A stretch of 64,000 nt of DNA from Brachypodius melanocephalos. Its lineage: Eukaryota > Chordata > Aves > Passeriformes > Pycnonotidae. The notes beneath the pieces were generated by a model, which was not told where the DNA came from, did not search any database, and saw only the letters and a list, made by a program, of their open reading frames with translations. The stretch is from positions 12,126,877 through 12,190,876 of the forward strand of contig VZSR01003803.1 of assembly GCA_013398615.1 (NCBI GenBank). Direction: 5' to 3'. Below, one piece after another: positions 61,643 through 64,000 of the stretch. The first letter of the stretch is position 1. Each line of letters opens with the position of its first letter. The translations under genes were made by a program, and so were the position numbers.

Positions 61643-61892
61643 CCTATCTTTTCACACTCTTCCTCTGTGTGCAAATAAAACACAGTAGTCCTGCAATCAG
61701 GACAAGTCTGCAGACGCCAGCTGGAGTGTTCCTGCTCAAGGCAGTGGACCTTAATCACGAGCTGTATGTTCATTAGGTGGAATCCCCTCTCTCTCAGCTG
61801 AATTAAACATTCCACATAAGCACAGGCACAGCACAGCATCACCACCAGCTTGTGCTGGTGTGAGGGGTGTCCTGCTGGTTCTGATGGCCACT
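61643..61892 (-). other. weak candidate exon or coding relic, minus strand
   Basis: On the minus strand a 131-codon frame (61965 down to 61570) contains a cysteine-rich stretch including HSSWRLQTCPDCRTTVFYLH, and an AG|GTAAGA donor-like site lies inside it (GT at about 61642). A possible acceptor TTTGCTCCCAG precedes 61892. I cannot assign the peptide to a family. Frames of this size occur by chance in the window, the acceptor is weak, and an inverted repeat CACCAGC-TTGT-GCTGGTG (61843-61860) lies inside. It sits just left of the unidentified repeat copy B. Confidence 0.15.
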
Positions 61893-62079
61893 GGGAGCAA
61901 AGGGATTGCTTTGCAGGCTGTCCCAGAACCCCACACTGAGAGGCCCACACAGCTCCTAAACCCATGGGGCTCCCAGACTCCTAAAGTAGCTACTCCTAAG
62001 TAGCACCTAAACCAATTTTCTCCAACTTTTTCCTTTTGTTTTGCCCACAGTCAACCCCTTTGCAAAGTCACAGACAGCA

Positions 62080-62696
62080 CCAGGAAGCTGTTGGGTTTGT
62101 GCAGGGTGCCTTGATATCAACATTTTTCTTAGAAATGTCACTCTGTTATCAGTCTCATAATTTCTGCAGATTTTCTCTTTTGGCAGACATTAGCAATTGT
62201 TCTATCTCATGTTCTTGTTTCTCCATGTCTTCCTCAAGAAAGGATCTGTTACAGGAATTTTCTCACCCCAAAGAATTGTACCCTTGTAAGAACAAGCAGG
62301 AAACTTTCCATGGTGCAGAATTTTGCCTAGGATATTCCCAGGAGATTTGAAGCCTGCTTTGCTTATTACCATGAGATTGCATATGTGCTGATCAAACTCA
62401 CCTTTTTAATTTTCCAAAAGAAAATATTGCATTTTTATTCTGAGCATGATTTTCCAATGTATTGGTTTGTTCCACAGCAGATCTGCTTCTTACATCACGT
62501 TTGCTGCCAATGCAGTGGAAGAAGCTTGTGAATGCATCTTTAGCTCTACTATTTCTCTGATTTCAGTGTAACCTTTTGCTCCCCTTTTGGGAGTCATGGT
62601 GTCTTTCACATTTTTTGACTCAGATCAAAACTTTGGAATCATCCACAGTGCTTTTGCTCAGTCCTTGGAGAAATTCTGTGATTTCCTCTTTTGGTA
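62080..62696. repeat. unidentified dispersed repeat, copy B
   Basis: This is the collinear partner of 25900-26500 in the same orientation, with the anchors listed there. It is about 617 bp against 601 bp in copy A. Small indels distributed along the length and low identity between anchors indicate an old relationship. The plus strand is pyrimidine-rich. The minus strand reads as protein-like pieces interrupted by stops and at least one frame change, for example PKEEITEFLQGLSKS near 62640-62690, so a decayed coding sequence on that strand is possible. Such pieces also arise by chance in A-rich DNA. There is no flanking LTR, CR1 tail or target duplication that I can see. Ends are uncertain, and homology may continue a little to the right. 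Confidence 0.6.
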
Positions 62697-63440
62697 ATAT
62701 GAACATAGATCCTGACAGGTAGGTCACCAACCAATCTTTCAGAGGTTTATACTTCTATTTTATTAAGTACACTTAGAGTGACAGTTTGGTCTGAGGATTT
62801 ATTTTCTGAGATGCGATTAAACCCCGTTGGTTTTGCATTTGAATTTCGCATTTTACGTTTGCTTGCATTTTATGTTGCTCAGTTGTACCTTTTACTCCTG
62901 TTTTTTTCTGAGAACTGACCTGACTTGAAAAGAGCTCATGCATGGTCATAAATTGCAATTCTTAGCAAATTTGCTATTTGACACGAAACTGTCTCCTCAC
63001 TCTTCTGAAAATCACTTCTTTGCCTCAGGTCTTGCAAACTATCAACTCTATCAATGCCTTGCACTTGCCTGTGTCTCTGCCTGTCTCTCCTTCCAAGACA
63101 CTGTACATCACTTACTCCAAAACTCAGCATGTTTACAGTGCCCACGGGAAAGAAAAAGCAGAAGACCTCGTAAATTAAATAGTCTCCTAATTAACACATT
63201 TTAATCTAAAACACCCCAGCAACTTAGCTGGAGGGGCAGAAAGACAAAGGAGAAGTGTGCTATCCTGGAGAAGGCTTTTCCTGTGCTTCTCTTGAAGGCA
63301 CAATTACACACTGCTGGAAGGTTGCTCTAACCTCCACCTCTAGTCCCCTGCAGCAGCTGGAAGAGCATCTTGCTCTACTCATATCCCTTTCAGCCACCGC
63401 TCCTTCCCTCTCACACTGAGCTTTGTTGTTTTCTTTTCAG
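62697..63440. other. unique non-coding stretch before the candidate exon
   Basis: No gene recognised. Minus-strand frames at 62773-62958 and 62936-63145 could extend a relic from copy B, but nothing identifies them. Confidence 0.35.
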
Positions 63441-63591
63441 CCATTTAAGACCAAGTGCTATTGTCCTCTGCTGCTGCTGCTGCTGCTGGAGCACGGCAAG
63501 ACTTTGAGCCAGTCTCCATGACAATCAGAGATGTGCAGCCTGGATCCTGATGGGGGTGATACACGGCTGTGATTGTGTCCTGCCGGGCAAG
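63441..63591 (+). other. candidate 5' exon (UTR plus possible start codon)
   Basis: A 151-bp segment is bounded by a good acceptor (pyrimidine tract TTTGTTGTTTTCTTTTCAG ending at 63440) and a good donor (GCAAG|GTACGT, GT at 63592). All three frames carry stops, so it cannot be an internal coding exon, but it fits a 5' UTR exon. An ATG at 63550 opens MGVIHGCDCVLPGK, which reaches the donor exactly in phase 0. An upstream 10-codon frame (ATG at 63518) ends in TGA at 63548-63550, overlapping that start by one base. The segment includes (CTG)7 at 63468-63488, and local CpG is a little higher than the window norm. I do not recognise the peptide and cannot name a gene. Chance splice-like sites are common, so this remains a candidate. 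Confidence 0.33.
63468..63488. repeat. (CTG)7 trinucleotide repeat
   Basis: Seven uninterrupted CTG units lie inside the candidate exon. Read in the first exon frame they would encode leucines, but that frame stops at TGA before the donor. Confidence 0.95.
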
Positions 63592-64000
63592 GTACGTGCA
63601 TGGAGCCGCTGGAAGGTGTGGGTTAAAAACTGCTGCCTCCCTCCCTCCCTCCTTTTAGGGACCATGCATGGTGCTACGGGGAAACCTCTTTGCTCTGGGC
63701 TGCCACAGTATCTCCTTTTCTGGAGATGCTCCCCAGGGGCTGATCCTATCTGGTGTGAGGTTTAGAAAGGGATGAGAAATATTAATGGCTGAATGATTAT
63801 AATGCCTTAGAAAATGGAGCTGAAAGTGCGGTGCATAGAGATCAAAATGAAACACAGTGTCTGGCCGTGAGATTTTGAGTTGTATCAAAAAGGGAATTTA
63901 TTCCTGCTTTTAAACTTCTTGTTACCTGCAGAGCTGAATTCTTAAAACACCAGTTTCTGCCTATTGTGGCAGTGTGCTCTGTTCTGGCCAGTGTCTTCAT
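63592..64000. other. right-edge stretch, no gene recognised
   Basis: A (CCCT)-type pyrimidine tract at 63636-63652 leads into TTTTAG, an acceptor-like site only about 67 bases after the candidate donor, which is too close for a usual vertebrate intron. A perfect 12-bp palindrome ACCATGCATGGT follows at 63661-63672. If the candidate exon is real this would be the start of its intron. Confidence 0.4.

Noticed and set aside
63592..63658. A 67-base intron ending at the TTTTAG acceptor after the CCCT tract
   Set aside because: Shorter than almost all vertebrate introns and without a convincing branch point. The acceptor-like site is better explained by the pyrimidine repeat.
1..64000. Search for tRNA, rRNA, CRISPR arrays, operons, phage or plasmid features
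   Set aside because: No B-box-like tRNA motif, regularly spaced repeats or closely packed frames are present. The repeat content is vertebrate, so prokaryotic systems are not expected.

Overview
This window looks like non-coding DNA from a bird, intergenic or deep intronic, most likely from Neoaves. The basis is the repeat content: nine clear chicken-repeat-1 (CR1) LINE tails, two more diverged LINE fragments, and one complete ERVL-type solo LTR of the kind common in avian genomes. CpG is sparse, homopolymer and AAT/AAAAT tracts are scattered, and no reading frame resembles a protein I can name. I see no intact protein-coding gene, tRNA, rRNA, CRISPR array or operon. The longest open frame (205 codons, minus strand, near 14.5 kb) has no recognisable domain and is within chance expectation for 64 kb read in six frames.

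Layout. 0-10.5 kb is mostly unique sequence, with a short antisense CR1 tail near 0.7 kb and an AT-rich block near 9.6 kb with several homeodomain-type cores. 10.49-11.10 kb is a solo ERVL LTR. 11-24.5 kb is unique apart from small duplications and an 11-bp-arm inverted repeat at 18.5 kb. 24.5-51 kb is the repeat-rich part: seven CR1 fragments on the plus strand, one on the minus strand, and an older L3/CR1-like LINE. 51-60 kb is unique sequence with two AT-rich enhancer-like blocks and a compound microsatellite. 60.5-64 kb holds an antisense CR1 tail, the second copy of an unidentified repeat, and a candidate splice-bounded exon at 63.44-63.59 kb.

The most notable observation is a pair of collinear, diverged sequences of about 600 bp (25.9-26.5 kb and 62.1-62.7 kb, same orientation). 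They share at least eight short anchors at a nearly constant offset of about 36.18 kb and match neither CR1 nor the LTR. The second is the candidate exon near the right edge: a good acceptor, a good donor, and a short start-codon frame ending exactly on the donor in phase 0. If it is real, the window could lie upstream of, or inside a large 5' intron of, a plus-strand gene that continues to the right. I found no evidence of a new functional system. All family assignments are from memory of consensus features and were not checked by search.
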